Source of the DNA: Syncephalis plumigaleata
Taxonomy: Eukaryota; Zoopagomycota; Zoopagomycetes; Zoopagales; Piptocephalidaceae
DNA length: 25,450 nucleotides
Assembly (NCBI GenBank): GCA_025201365.1
Contig: JAIXMF010000187.1
Span: 1-25,450 of the forward strand
Reading direction: 5' to 3'
The first letter of the stretch is position 1. Each line of letters begins with the position of its first letter. Shown piece after piece: positions 7,987 through 16,992 of the stretch. A program made the translations under genes and the position numbers. The notes beneath the pieces are model-generated. The model searched no databases and had not been told where the DNA came from. It worked only from the letters and a program-made list of their open reading frames with translations.

Positions 7987-9481
7987 TTAAGCGAATATCT
8001 TTCTTTTACCCGCGTTAAAGTATTTATCCTTGATAGGATAGAGTAGTACATTCAACGAAGGAGTAATCACAACAATAGTATTGGATGGAATAGTCAGCCA
8101 GTCTGTACGTTCGAATGTAAGTGGTTCTAAGTAAAAAAGAAGTCAGAAAAGATAAGTAAGTGAATATTCATATCATTGACTACTATTACTACGAGTAGTA
8201 GTAGTAATCTGCTCTTACCTGAAGCAATCACTACTATATCTTCTCGTTTATCAGCCTTGATCTAATGGATATATCATGATGATTTATATTAGTCAACAAT
8301 GCTTACTTATACTGTCATTCTTTTTATTTACCATTCGATAATGACCTGGCTTATACGATTCGAATCGTGTTCCTGATGAAAAGTATAATGAAGCACCCTC
8401 GTATTGTGCATCGGTAATGTAGCGTGAACACACTACAGTCTCACCATCAGTGACTGCAAAATTCATTAAAGAGATCTATATAATAATGTAACTATAATGA
8501 ATATTCTGTGCTATATATACATATACATATACGTAAATTATAACATACCTCATTGATGTTCTCTTCGTCTAGCCATTCGTTAATGAGGGCAATGGTGCGT
8601 TCCATGGCTTTGTGCAGTATTTCTGGTGTAAATGGTCCATTTTCAGGATTATCAAGCTAGTTATTTAAGTGATGATTATGCTTAGTACAATGTTACTATA
8701 TCATATAACTATGCACTATCCTACCTGATTCAAAAACAACGCAAATGACCATTCTGAATCGGTATTGCCTTGAACAAAGTTGTACAGCTCATCACGTAGA
8801 CTGGCTTGTAATCGGCGTTTAATACGACCAAACTGAGCGATATTACCATTATGCATCCACATTAAACGTCCATACTGCCATGGATGACCTAATATGACAT
8901 GATATATTAGCAATATACTAGCAATAGATACAAAGGATACTTACAATTGGACTCTGACGAGGGAAATCCACCAGTGGATGCTCGAACATGAGCAAATACC
9001 AATGGACTGTAGATCTTCTCCGCCAATCGTGACAGATTAATATTATTCCATGCTGGCAATACTGAAGTGAAGATACATGGCGACTCGCCTAGTTTATGTG
9101 CATCGTACCAGCCTAATTGTTTGTCGTTATTACACTATTATGATAATGACAAGCAATAATCATCTACTTACCAACACCGAATCCATCACCTATCAGATAC
9201 CAGCATAGAGATATGACATGATTAGCAGTAGTTCATTTCACTTTTTGTTATTTAACATTGATATACATACCATTAATTGGTCGATGACGATCAATACGTA
9301 GACGACAATCGAACGACTGATTGATAATTGAATGAGCCGGTCGAGTCAAGAGCTATCTCGTTTATTAGTTGTCAGTGCTTTCGGCTTTCTTCTTCTATAA
9401 CTATTGTCAGTTATTGAGACTAGTGCTTACCTCGGCAATGAGAATAGGCTCACGTCCTTTGCACAAAAGAAAGCGGCACAT
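7987..9481 (-). CDS. DUG3: Class II glutamine amidotransferase, DUG3/YafJ type, 9 exons
   Basis: This is an N-terminal-nucleophile amidohydrolase. In yeast, Dug3 works with Dug2 to cleave the gamma-glutamyl bond of glutathione in the cytosol. I rebuilt it from exons 9481-9431, 9352-9271, 9189-9172, 9112-8945, 8888-8725, 8656-8549, 8475-8332, 8261-8219 and 8126-7987. The sum is 918 nt, or 305 residues, with all phases consistent and GT..AG at every intron (56-92 nt). The protein begins Met-Cys, so Cys2 is the nucleophile. Later come the loop GDGFGVGWYD, AHVRAST, HNGNIA, the NTDSEW segment and SLMNFAVTDG, all typical of the family. Exon 3 is only 18 nt and encodes the core of the DGFGV loop. 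It is shorter than yeast Dug3 (about 357). Family assignment is firm; whether it is the glutathione-specific paralogue is inference. Confidence 0.92.
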
Positions 9482-9602
9482 GCTAAAAACGAGTAACAGA
9501 ACAAAGAAATCGATAACTACGAGTACAACAGATTCGAGGAGAAATCACAAGAATAAACGATAGAAATGACTGATGCAAGCAATGAAATGACGAGTGTATG
9601 CG

Positions 9603-9626
9603 TCACCGACCAATTCTAATCGGTGA
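9603..9626. promoter_or_regulatory. Inverted repeat with CCAAT box upstream of the amidotransferase gene
   Basis: TCACCGA (9603-9609) and TCGGTGA (9620-9626) are perfect 7-bp inverted arms around a 10-base loop that contains CCAAT (9610-9614). It lies 122-145 bp upstream of the amidotransferase ATG, where a regulator could bind. No known factor site is recognised. Confidence 0.3.
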
Positions 9627-9632
9627 ATAATT

Positions 9633-9672
9633 GAAGAAAGAAAGAAAGAAAGAAAAGAAAAGAGAAAGAGAA
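9633..9672. repeat. Purine (GAAA-rich) tract
   Basis: A run of A and G, partly regular GAAA units. On the amidotransferase strand it is a pyrimidine tract 150-190 nt upstream of the ATG. Confidence 0.8.
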
Positions 9673-10739
9673 CTAATCTGTAGAGTGTCAATTGCTAGAT
9701 GAGCTAGAGGAGTAGAGGGTAAATCCAATAAACGATAGCAGTAATGTCGTTTATAGATGTAAATAGGAAAGAAGCTAGAAAGTGGATACGTTCAAGTTGC
9801 TGTAAAAGAAAGCGGAGTAATGAGAAAGAAGAAAACGAGATCACTTTGTCTACGCAAGAGCAGTAGTTTTTAATGCATAGAGCAGTGGTGCTTGATGCTA
9901 CTAGTCATTGGACAGATAGCTAAATGTTTTTTGCTTTTCCTCCTATTTCATATATGGCTAAATGCCAACATTATCATCGACGATTATAGTTGAAGCACGA
10001 GTTTAGGTGAGTGGAAGATGACGCGATATGGGAAGCACGTCACGCAAGCGAGGGAAAAAGACTCACTCACATTTGTGAGCACATCGGCCATGATGCCTAT
10101 GGTTGTACAATCGTGCCACATTTACCATTTGCTTGTATTCTATAGCGTATATCAACGATACAGTCTATACAATTGAGTATATATGCATGTATGTATGTAT
10201 GTAATGGTATGAGTAGATGATTACTAGTACTAGTATAAGTGAATATAGCATGATTGCTCATTTTGCTTGTATACTTTTGATAAGCTGTATTATTTTATGT
10301 TCATGACTATTTAAATGAATGATAACTAGCTATTCTTTGATTGTCAAGCTATAAATTACTTGACTTACCAGTGAGTGCTATCCATACAAATACATTCATA
10401 GTATATTAACAAAATGATTGCTCATAGTATAGATGTTGTGGTGCACGATAAGTGTCGAGTAAACGATATAAAAGGAGTATACAGCACATGGCGATATGCG
10501 GCTAATTGCATTAACAACAGACCCATACAATTTCCCCATTTACATCATCGGTCTCCGAATCCATCAGCCTGTTCAAGCATTCATTCACTAACTCTTTCTC
10601 ACTTATTCCTATTTGCTATAATTATCCTCGACTGCCAATAGTATTCTCTACATAACATCTTTCTGAACCGTGCGTGTATCGCGACCCATCACATTTATCG
10701 TTTATTGTACAAGCTATCCGAGTATTCGAGTGTATTATC

Positions 10740-12318
10740 ATGGATAATAACCAACAAATACCAGCTGTGTTTGCTCTTCGCTGCCAGGTGCAGCAATACG
10801 ACTGGGGAAAACTAGGCGCTGATAGTAGTGTGGCCAAGTATGCGGCAGCCGCACATGATGCCGAGATTGACGCGGAGAAACCATATGCTGAGGTGAGCAA
10901 GAGATGACCATAGTAGTGATGGCGTAGTATTCAGATGAACCAGCATCTTGGTAGTATATACGCGTGTCATGTCGTGTACTAACAGTAATTACGATGGTTG
11001 CTTCGTTGTTGCCTCACCTTCCTTCCTTCCTTCTCCTTGCATATACACTCTAGCTCTGGATGGGTACGCATACCAATGCACCATCGACAATACATGCACC
11101 GGATGTCGAGCACGTTCATGGTCAGCTACTAGGCGAGCTTGTCAAGCAACAGGCCAACACCCTATTAACCGCACCCATCGCTGAGCAGTATAGCGATCTT
11201 CCATTCTTATTCAAGGTGCTCTCTATTCGTAAGGCACTTTCGATTCAGGCGCATCCTGATAAACAACTGGCTGCCGATCTACACGCCAAACAACCTGATC
11301 GCTACCGTGATCCTAATCATAAACCCGAGATGGCCATTGCACTCACCGAATTCGAGGCTCTATGCGGATTCCGTCCCGTGGAGGATATTGCCATGAACTT
11401 GCAAACGCCGGAACTTATTCGACTCATTGGCGAATCGGCAGTAACTCGATTTGTACTTGCCGCCAATGCAGATGATGAAGTAGACGATGACGATGACGAG
11501 GCAGAAGCAGACCTGGCTAATAATCTAGGTCAGCTCAGCTTGTCGGCATCGGCTAGTACCACGTCATTGGCAGTCAAAGAGGCACTAAAGGAATTGTTCG
11601 GCAATCTAATGCGTAGTGATCCAGCCGAAGTGGCCGAAGCAGTTACAACGCTATGTGCACGTCTAGCACGTTCTCCGGCCGCGAGTGAGAAAGGCACACT
11701 AGAGGAATTGATCATTCGATTGAACACGCAATTTCCCGGTGATATTGGCTGTCTATGTCCATTATTGCTCAATGTTATTACGCTGAAACCGGGTGAGGCT
11801 CTCTATCTGGGTGCTAACGAGCCACATGCCTATATCTCTGGCGGTAGGTGATATTGCACACATATATTTATATTTATACTTGAGCTAAACATTGCTTAAT
11901 AGACTGCATTGAATGCATGGCTGCTAGTGATAATGTGGTACGAGCAGGATTAACACCAAAGTTTATTGATGTCGATGTTCTGGTTAACATGCTCACCTAC
12001 AACACTCGATCAACTAGTCAGCAATTACTTGCACCGGAATCGTTGTCCAGCACTACGCAACTCTACAATCCGCCCATTAGCGAGTTCTCCGTCATGCGTA
12101 CTCGTTTAACTGATGCTAACACGTCAGAGACTCAAGCGGGTCGACGTGGTCCGAGTGTTCTAATTGTCACCGAGGGATCGGGTCAACTTAAAGCGGATAC
12201 ACTTGAATTGACCCTTGAAGCGGGTCAAGTTTACTTTATCCAGCCGGACACCTCCATCACCATGACAGCATCATCGGAAATACTAGAATGCTACCGTGCC
12301 TATTGTGAATTAGCATGA
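10740..12318 (+). CDS. PMI40: Mannose-6-phosphate isomerase (type I), 3 exons
   Basis: A zinc enzyme that interconverts fructose-6-phosphate and mannose-6-phosphate in the cytosol, feeding GDP-mannose for glycosylation and cell wall mannan. Exons are 10740-10892, 11054-11843 and 11903-12318, giving 452 residues; introns are 161 and 59 nt. Zinc ligands by family alignment are Q116 and H118 (in IQAHPDK), E152 (in EFEALCGF) and H309 (in NEPHAY). The junctions restore the conserved segments ELWMGTH and SGDCIECM. RAGLTPKF, bearing the catalytic arginine, is present in exon 3. I chose the ATG at 10740 because the upstream in-frame start is only a GTG. An acidic Asp/Glu-rich insert with a Ser-rich tail (about 191-224) lies in the helical domain and seems absent from human PMI as I recall it. 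AATAAA follows at 12377-12382. Confidence 0.96.
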
Positions 12319-12450
12319 ATAATGCCATCATCATTACGGTGATCATGATCGTTTCTAATTGCTTCTAGTATGAGATAATAAACACTAGAATGGAAATCAT
12401 TTATTATAACGAATTAAGATATATGCGCGCGCGCGCTCTACTTGTGAAAC
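12319..12450. terminator. Shared 3' region of a convergent gene pair
   Basis: Between the PMI stop (plus) and the methyltransferase stop (minus) there are only 132 bp. AATAAA lies on the plus strand at 12377-12382 and on the minus strand at 12405-12400, so the two mRNAs should overlap. A (GC)6 alternating run at 12425-12436 lies between the second signal and the methyltransferase stop. Confidence 0.6.
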
Positions 12451-14039
12451 TTAAGAAAGTAAAAACTTGTTGTTTTCATAGTAATCTAGCATGGGATTCT
12501 CACCGGAAATGGTGCGTGTCTGTGCGATATCCGCGAAATACACGAGGAACTCGCGTTCACCTAGGACGCGCGAGCTAAACGCGGCATGATCACTCCGACA
12601 TATTAGTTGGTAGATGTCGCGTAGTAATTCAAAGTTGGTAGGATAGAAGATGTCGAACCAGCCCGGTTGTACCATATATGTGGAGCATGGCACCATTGTA
12701 TTCCGATAGCGTGTCTGCACAACCGGTGCATCCTGTCCTGGCATTGCATCGGGTAATTTGTAGAAATCCGATAATATCAAACGATGTCGAGGGAAGTGGT
12801 CGCGCAGCTGTTCCAATAGTAGTAACGCTTTGGTAGGCAGGAATTCGGCCGATGTAAGATTAGGCGCCAACGGGAAGTGTTGTCGAAAACGATAGAACGG
12901 CAACTGTTGTAGAATGGGACTACGATAGCCAGCCCGGCGACGTAGCGTTAAATAGCGTTGAATTAGCGGGTCATTCACCGGCTCATAGACCTCCTCGTAA
13001 TTGCCCTGTTTATCCGTGTGAACTACCGCTTGCATTGGACGACCACTGTTAATCTCGTAGCGTACAATATCGTGCGCAAAATTATCCTAAGCACGCAATG
13101 TTAGAAACAACGTATTGTACTTGTATGATCCATGTATTAAACATCAAGCATTATTCACTTACAATGACTTCCATAGCGATAAAATAGCACGGTTGAACGA
13201 CTAGTTGATCCCAATCGAATATACTACGATTAATAATACGTACATGCTTATCATGTGCTCTATCCGAACTACGCAGCTGATGCTGTTGTGCCTGTTGTTC
13301 GGCCAGCTTTGAACTAATCTCGATGATGTGATATTGCGTACGCTCGTAGATGGAGGGCTCGTGTTCACGGATATAGTCAAGGATGTTAAGCATTAGCGTG
13401 CCATTACCAGCACCAATCTCGTAGATATTTAGATCTTCATGCGGATATCCATTGAGTTTATACTCTGACACTAGATAATTGGCAATAGCATAGCCATACC
13501 ATGGCTTAACAAACGATGATGATAATGATGATGATCAATGTCATGAATGATATAATATGTATATGTATTGTAAGGCATCTACTTACTTTAAACAATTCGG
13601 TAGGTGTGTGCCATACCTGCCGCATAACATCATTAACATCATCGAGTTCACCTTCTATCTCAGTGTAACGAGCACTGATACGATTCATGAATTCCAATTG
13701 ATCTCGACATGTGTTAAAGTCGAAACCTTGTTCATCATCAGATACCGTGAATATAGTGGCTTGTTTGGAGAAATAGCCATAATGCGGATTATACAGCGAA
13801 TCATCCACGAAATCCCGTGCTAGCATGGAACACTCTCGTGGTGGTTTACGATACTGAGCTGCCTGTGCCGCAGTTATACGTGGATAATCGGGAACTGGCT
13901 TATTACGCGGTGCCGATGGATGGTCGCTGCCGTGTAGTAAATGAAAGGCCAACTCGGCAATACCGCGTACCTGTCTACCATGCACATATGGTCTAATAGA
14001 ATGTATCACTGGTTTTAACGAGAACAGCGATAATGTCAT
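12451..14039 (-). CDS. SAM-dependent methyltransferase of the MidA/PF02636 family, 3 exons
   Basis: Exons 14039-13587, 13504-13163 and 13086-12451 give 476 residues; introns are 82 and 76 nt, both phase 0. The SAM-binding glycine loop is at about 182-187 (GAGNGT, after NIYEI). The segments DSLYNPHYGYFSKQ (80-93) and DNFAHD, at the start of exon 3, are typical of a fungal branch of this family. It lacks the GDFxTSPEIS-like stretch of NDUFAF7, the mitochondrial relative that dimethylates an arginine of a complex I subunit, so I call a separate paralogue of unknown substrate. The first 28 residues contain basic residues and no acidic ones until Glu29, which suggests a mitochondrial presequence. 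It diverges from the PPR gene and converges on PMI. Confidence 0.88.
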
Positions 14040-14395
14040 AGTGACTAGGCAAGTGTAGCTAGCGTGATTGACACGATAGAAGCGGCGATTACAACCAAGA
14101 GGAATATGAGTCGTAAAACATATAACCGCGCTAGCTAGCTATTTCTCTATTCTCCTCGCTTCCTATTATTGCTGCCTAATTCAATTTGTCGTTAAGTAAT
14201 AAACACACGTAGCAGTAGTAGTGATAATTAAGAGACGAGACAAGACGAGACGCGATGCAATCAAGAAATGTCAATAAACTTTGACGTGTCAAGCAAACTA
14301 ACCAATTTTTATATCGCTATTAAATCGTAGAATTTGTGTCAAATTCATACACATACAGATACTTCCCTATTTTCCCTTTTCCCGGATCGACGAGT
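14040..14395. promoter_or_regulatory. Divergent promoter region, methyltransferase and PPR genes
   Basis: The 356 bp between the two ATGs must carry both promoters. It is AT-rich. A TATA-like stretch near 14307-14315 could serve the PPR gene. No known regulator site is recognised. Confidence 0.45.
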
Positions 14396-16405
14396 ATGCC
14401 ACTTGCTTATCGTCAGCTACGATCGATTAAAGCACTAAGAACACAATGGGAGGCTAGCAGTAGGAGTCACACGGTAGTAGGCGAGACATATGGAAATAAT
14501 TACTGCAATGCAATAAGAAGCAGCCGTATAGAACGTTTCAACACTCATAGAACTGGTTATGCTTGTCAATTACGTTTGAAATCAACTGCAATTCCAAAGA
14601 ACAAATCCGCGGCATTATCGAGAGACGAGATAAAGAACAAGGATAACGATGCTGATGCTGTTGACAATAACGATAACGATAATGATAATGACAGTCTTCT
14701 GGGAAGACCCAGTTATATTGAGCGTCGTCGTCAAGGCGCCAAATGGTACAACTATCGTAAGCCGATACCTAGAACATTTGAGAGAAAGTCGTCGTTATTA
14801 GAGGCGGCCACACAACTTGCTCCTAGTAATGCTAGAGGGATTGAACAAGGACTCGGGGTACTCGATGATTTCGATCATATAGTCAATAGTACGATGGGCG
14901 TGGATAGACATCAGTTGGAGGTGACATCGGACGATGAACAAATGGAGATCGTCATGCTACGTGATGCACTCGTCAACAACAATCTCGATAGTGCCTGGGG
15001 ACTATTCAACAGCATTAAGGATAAAGGATTCATGCACGAGATACCGCCCAGTCTACTTAGTCGCTTGCTAATCACGATACGACATACGTGTCAGCATCGT
15101 ATTGAGATGGCGTTATCCAACGAGCAAGGACGTATCACCAATCGAATCCACATCAACGACTATTTGTACACGTTATTCGAGGCGATGCATCAGTATAACG
15201 GTCGATTCTCGCGCCCTAGAGACTATGCCTTTTGGATGCTTTGGCTGTTGCAATATCCGAAGTCGCGTAATAACAAGCAGCTAATATCCGGTAGAATATC
15301 GGCGGCAAAGATAGCGCTTAACATTTACTTGAAAGCGGAGGAGCAACAACTAGAGGATGACCCGCGTCTCATGGTGGCACTCTCCCTTACCCTATGGTAT
15401 TTGTCGCATGAACGAACCATAAAGGACATATGGATAAGTAAGATGACGCTGGCCGCTAACAATCTAGCCAAAACGAAAGTGATGCTTCATCCAACAACTT
15501 TCACGCAATTGCTGGCCATTGAGACAGATTGGATGGAGGCAACACTAGCCAGAAAACTATTTATGGCAGCGTATGAGTCGTTACATAATAATAATAATAC
15601 GGAGGAGGAGGAGGAATTGCCTGCACCTTCACTTTCCAACGCCACTCTAAGGAAGCTCAAGATCATGCATACGCATCGATTGCACACATACGATAATGCA
15701 ATCGTGCATCTAATCCATCGTAGAGATCCTCAAATACTAATGGCATTTGAAGTGTACGAGTTGATGCGCAAGGATGGATTCTATCCCAAGACAGAGACCT
15801 GGACGAGTTTCGTCACAATATGCGCGCAACAGTATCGATTCAGTCTCGCCACACGATTATGGAATGATCGACGCGAAGCGGGACTCTCCTGCTCGTTTCG
15901 AGCCGGTCGCATGCTCATTAATCGACTGGCCAGTCAGAAGCACATTGATGACGCGTTGCTAATCTACCAGGATATCTGCAGTCATTCTAGTCGGGGTCAT
16001 GCCATTTGGCCAGCTCATATTGTCATGATTCCCGTTCTACTACGTGAGAAACGACTAGACGAAGTAGATAAAATACTCGATACATGGTCGTTAGATTTCA
16101 GTAAACGACATAAGATACGAAATCCATCGAATGATGCAGAAGGAGAAGAGGAGGAGGATGAGGAAGTAGAGTTCCCTTCATTTTTCGACTCGTCAGTTAA
16201 TAGTAAAGCGGAACCCGTTGAACTGGCTAAATGGCACGGTCGACTCATTGATGCTTATGCGCAACAGGGACAATTGGAAATGTCGGAACGACTTTATACA
16301 CGACTACTACAACGAGTGGATCGTAAATACACGAAGATTAAAACGAAGCACTGGTCGAGTAGTATAGACAGGCAGCGTTGGCAATTCAATAGGAAGAAAC
16401 CTTAA
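14396..16405 (+). CDS. Pentatricopeptide-repeat-like protein, probably mitochondrial
   Basis: A single exon of 669 residues from the first ATG at 14396; the frame extends back to a GTG at 14336, which I reject as the start. The N terminus is rich in Arg, Ser and Thr with few acidic residues over about 60 positions, as in a mitochondrial presequence. A helical-repeat body has PPR-like units at about 183-216, 432-464, 466-499, 501-530 and 613-646. The unit with TWTSFVTICAQ, followed by SLATRLW, is the clearest. Low-complexity Asn/Asp (89-100) and Glu-rich (402-408, 583-590) runs interrupt it. Fungal PPR proteins bind organelle RNA or serve the mitoribosome; which role applies here cannot be read from the sequence. 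AATAAA lies at 16482-16487. Confidence 0.72.
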   Translation: MPLAYRQLRSIKALRTQWEASSRSHTVVGETYGNNYCNAIRSSRIERFNTHRTGYACQLRLKSTAIPKNKSAALSRDEIKNKDNDADAVDNNDNDNDNDSLLGRPSYIERRRQGAKWYNYRKPIPRTFERKSSLLEAATQLAPSNARGIEQGLGVLDDFDHIVNSTMGVDRHQLEVTSDDEQMEIVMLRDALVNNNLDSAWGLFNSIKDKGFMHEIPPSLLSRLLITIRHTCQHRIEMALSNEQGRITNRIHINDYLYTLFEAMHQYNGRFSRPRDYAFWMLWLLQYPKSRNNKQLISGRISAAKIALNIYLKAEEQQLEDDPRLMVALSLTLWYLSHERTIKDIWISKMTLAANNLAKTKVMLHPTTFTQLLAIETDWMEATLARKLFMAAYESLHNNNNTEEEEELPAPSLSNATLRKLKIMHTHRLHTYDNAIVHLIHRRDPQILMAFEVYELMRKDGFYPKTETWTSFVTICAQQYRFSLATRLWNDRREAGLSCSFRAGRMLINRLASQKHIDDALLIYQDICSHSSRGHAIWPAHIVMIPVLLREKRLDEVDKILDTWSLDFSKRHKIRNPSNDAEGEEEEDEEVEFPSFFDSSVNSKAEPVELAKWHGRLIDAYAQQGQLEMSERLYTRLLQRVDRKYTKIKTKHWSSSIDRQRWQFNRKKP

Positions 16406-16992
16406 TTTATATCATGACAATGCAAATGTATTCTATAATCATTATAAGCTAATACAGCACGATGTAATAGTTTGTATGTAAAATAAACAGATAAATAACA
16501 CAGCTTTATATGATTAAATAATTTAATTTATTATATGCTAGAGGATAAATGATAATGTGTGATGCTAATAAGGATAGGAGATGCAAGATTAAATGACTCA
16601 ATAGTGTTAGTATGCAACTAATAATAATGATGATGATGATGATGATGCTAATGAATTTGAATGCCAAATACAAAAATGCAAATAGGCAACAGTCATGTTG
16701 TACAACTCAATATATATATAACTGATTACAACTACAACAACTACAACTATTACAACTATTACAGTTAACAAGTGTAGACAAGTGTGGACAACATCATGTA
16801 CGCACGTGTGTATGTGTCTGCTAAAGATAATATTCTGGGGATGATGTCGTTGCTTTAGTAGTGCGTTACAAGAATACTATCACTACAATAATAGTAATAA
16901 TGATAATAGTAATAATGGCATAAGAATAGTAGTCATAGCATAGATTGATTGATAAAGCAAAGATGTGCACAGCTAATACGAGCACACTTTGT
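16406..16992. other. Intergenic region between convergent PPR and phosphate transporter genes
   Basis: AT-rich, with no credible frame. It contains the PPR poly(A) signal at 16482-16487, an (ATG)7 run at 16627-16647, degenerate ACAACT repeats near 16727-16760 and one CACGTG at 16803-16808. Confidence 0.6.
16627..16647. repeat. (ATG)7 microsatellite
   Basis: Seven perfect units in the 3' intergenic region. Confidence 0.9.

Larger units (their letters stand above)
9482..10739. other. Divergent intergenic region between amidotransferase and PMI genes
   Basis: I see no credible gene in this 1.26 kb. It holds an inverted repeat with a CCAAT box in the loop (9603-9626), a purine tract (9633-9672), a short palindrome (10066-10079) and four ATGT units (10187-10202). 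The frame beginning at 10414 is short, has unremarkable composition and resembles nothing I know. Confidence 0.6.

Noticed and set aside
8350-8370. tRNA-like GATTCGAATC sequence
   Set aside because: It lies in an exon of the amidotransferase gene and has no flanking cloverleaf. I found no tRNA gene in the window by eye.
10414-10641. Small plus-strand gene upstream of PMI
   Set aside because: 75 codons, no recognised motif, and it lies in an AT-rich promoter region.
5947-14039. Arginine, glutamine and mannose genes as a metabolic cluster
   Set aside because: Strands are mixed, spacing is ordinary and the pathways are unrelated; neighbourhood alone does not support a cluster.
14336-14395. Upstream start of the PPR gene at 14336
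   Set aside because: It is a GTG. The first ATG at 14396 is followed by a good mitochondrial-type presequence.
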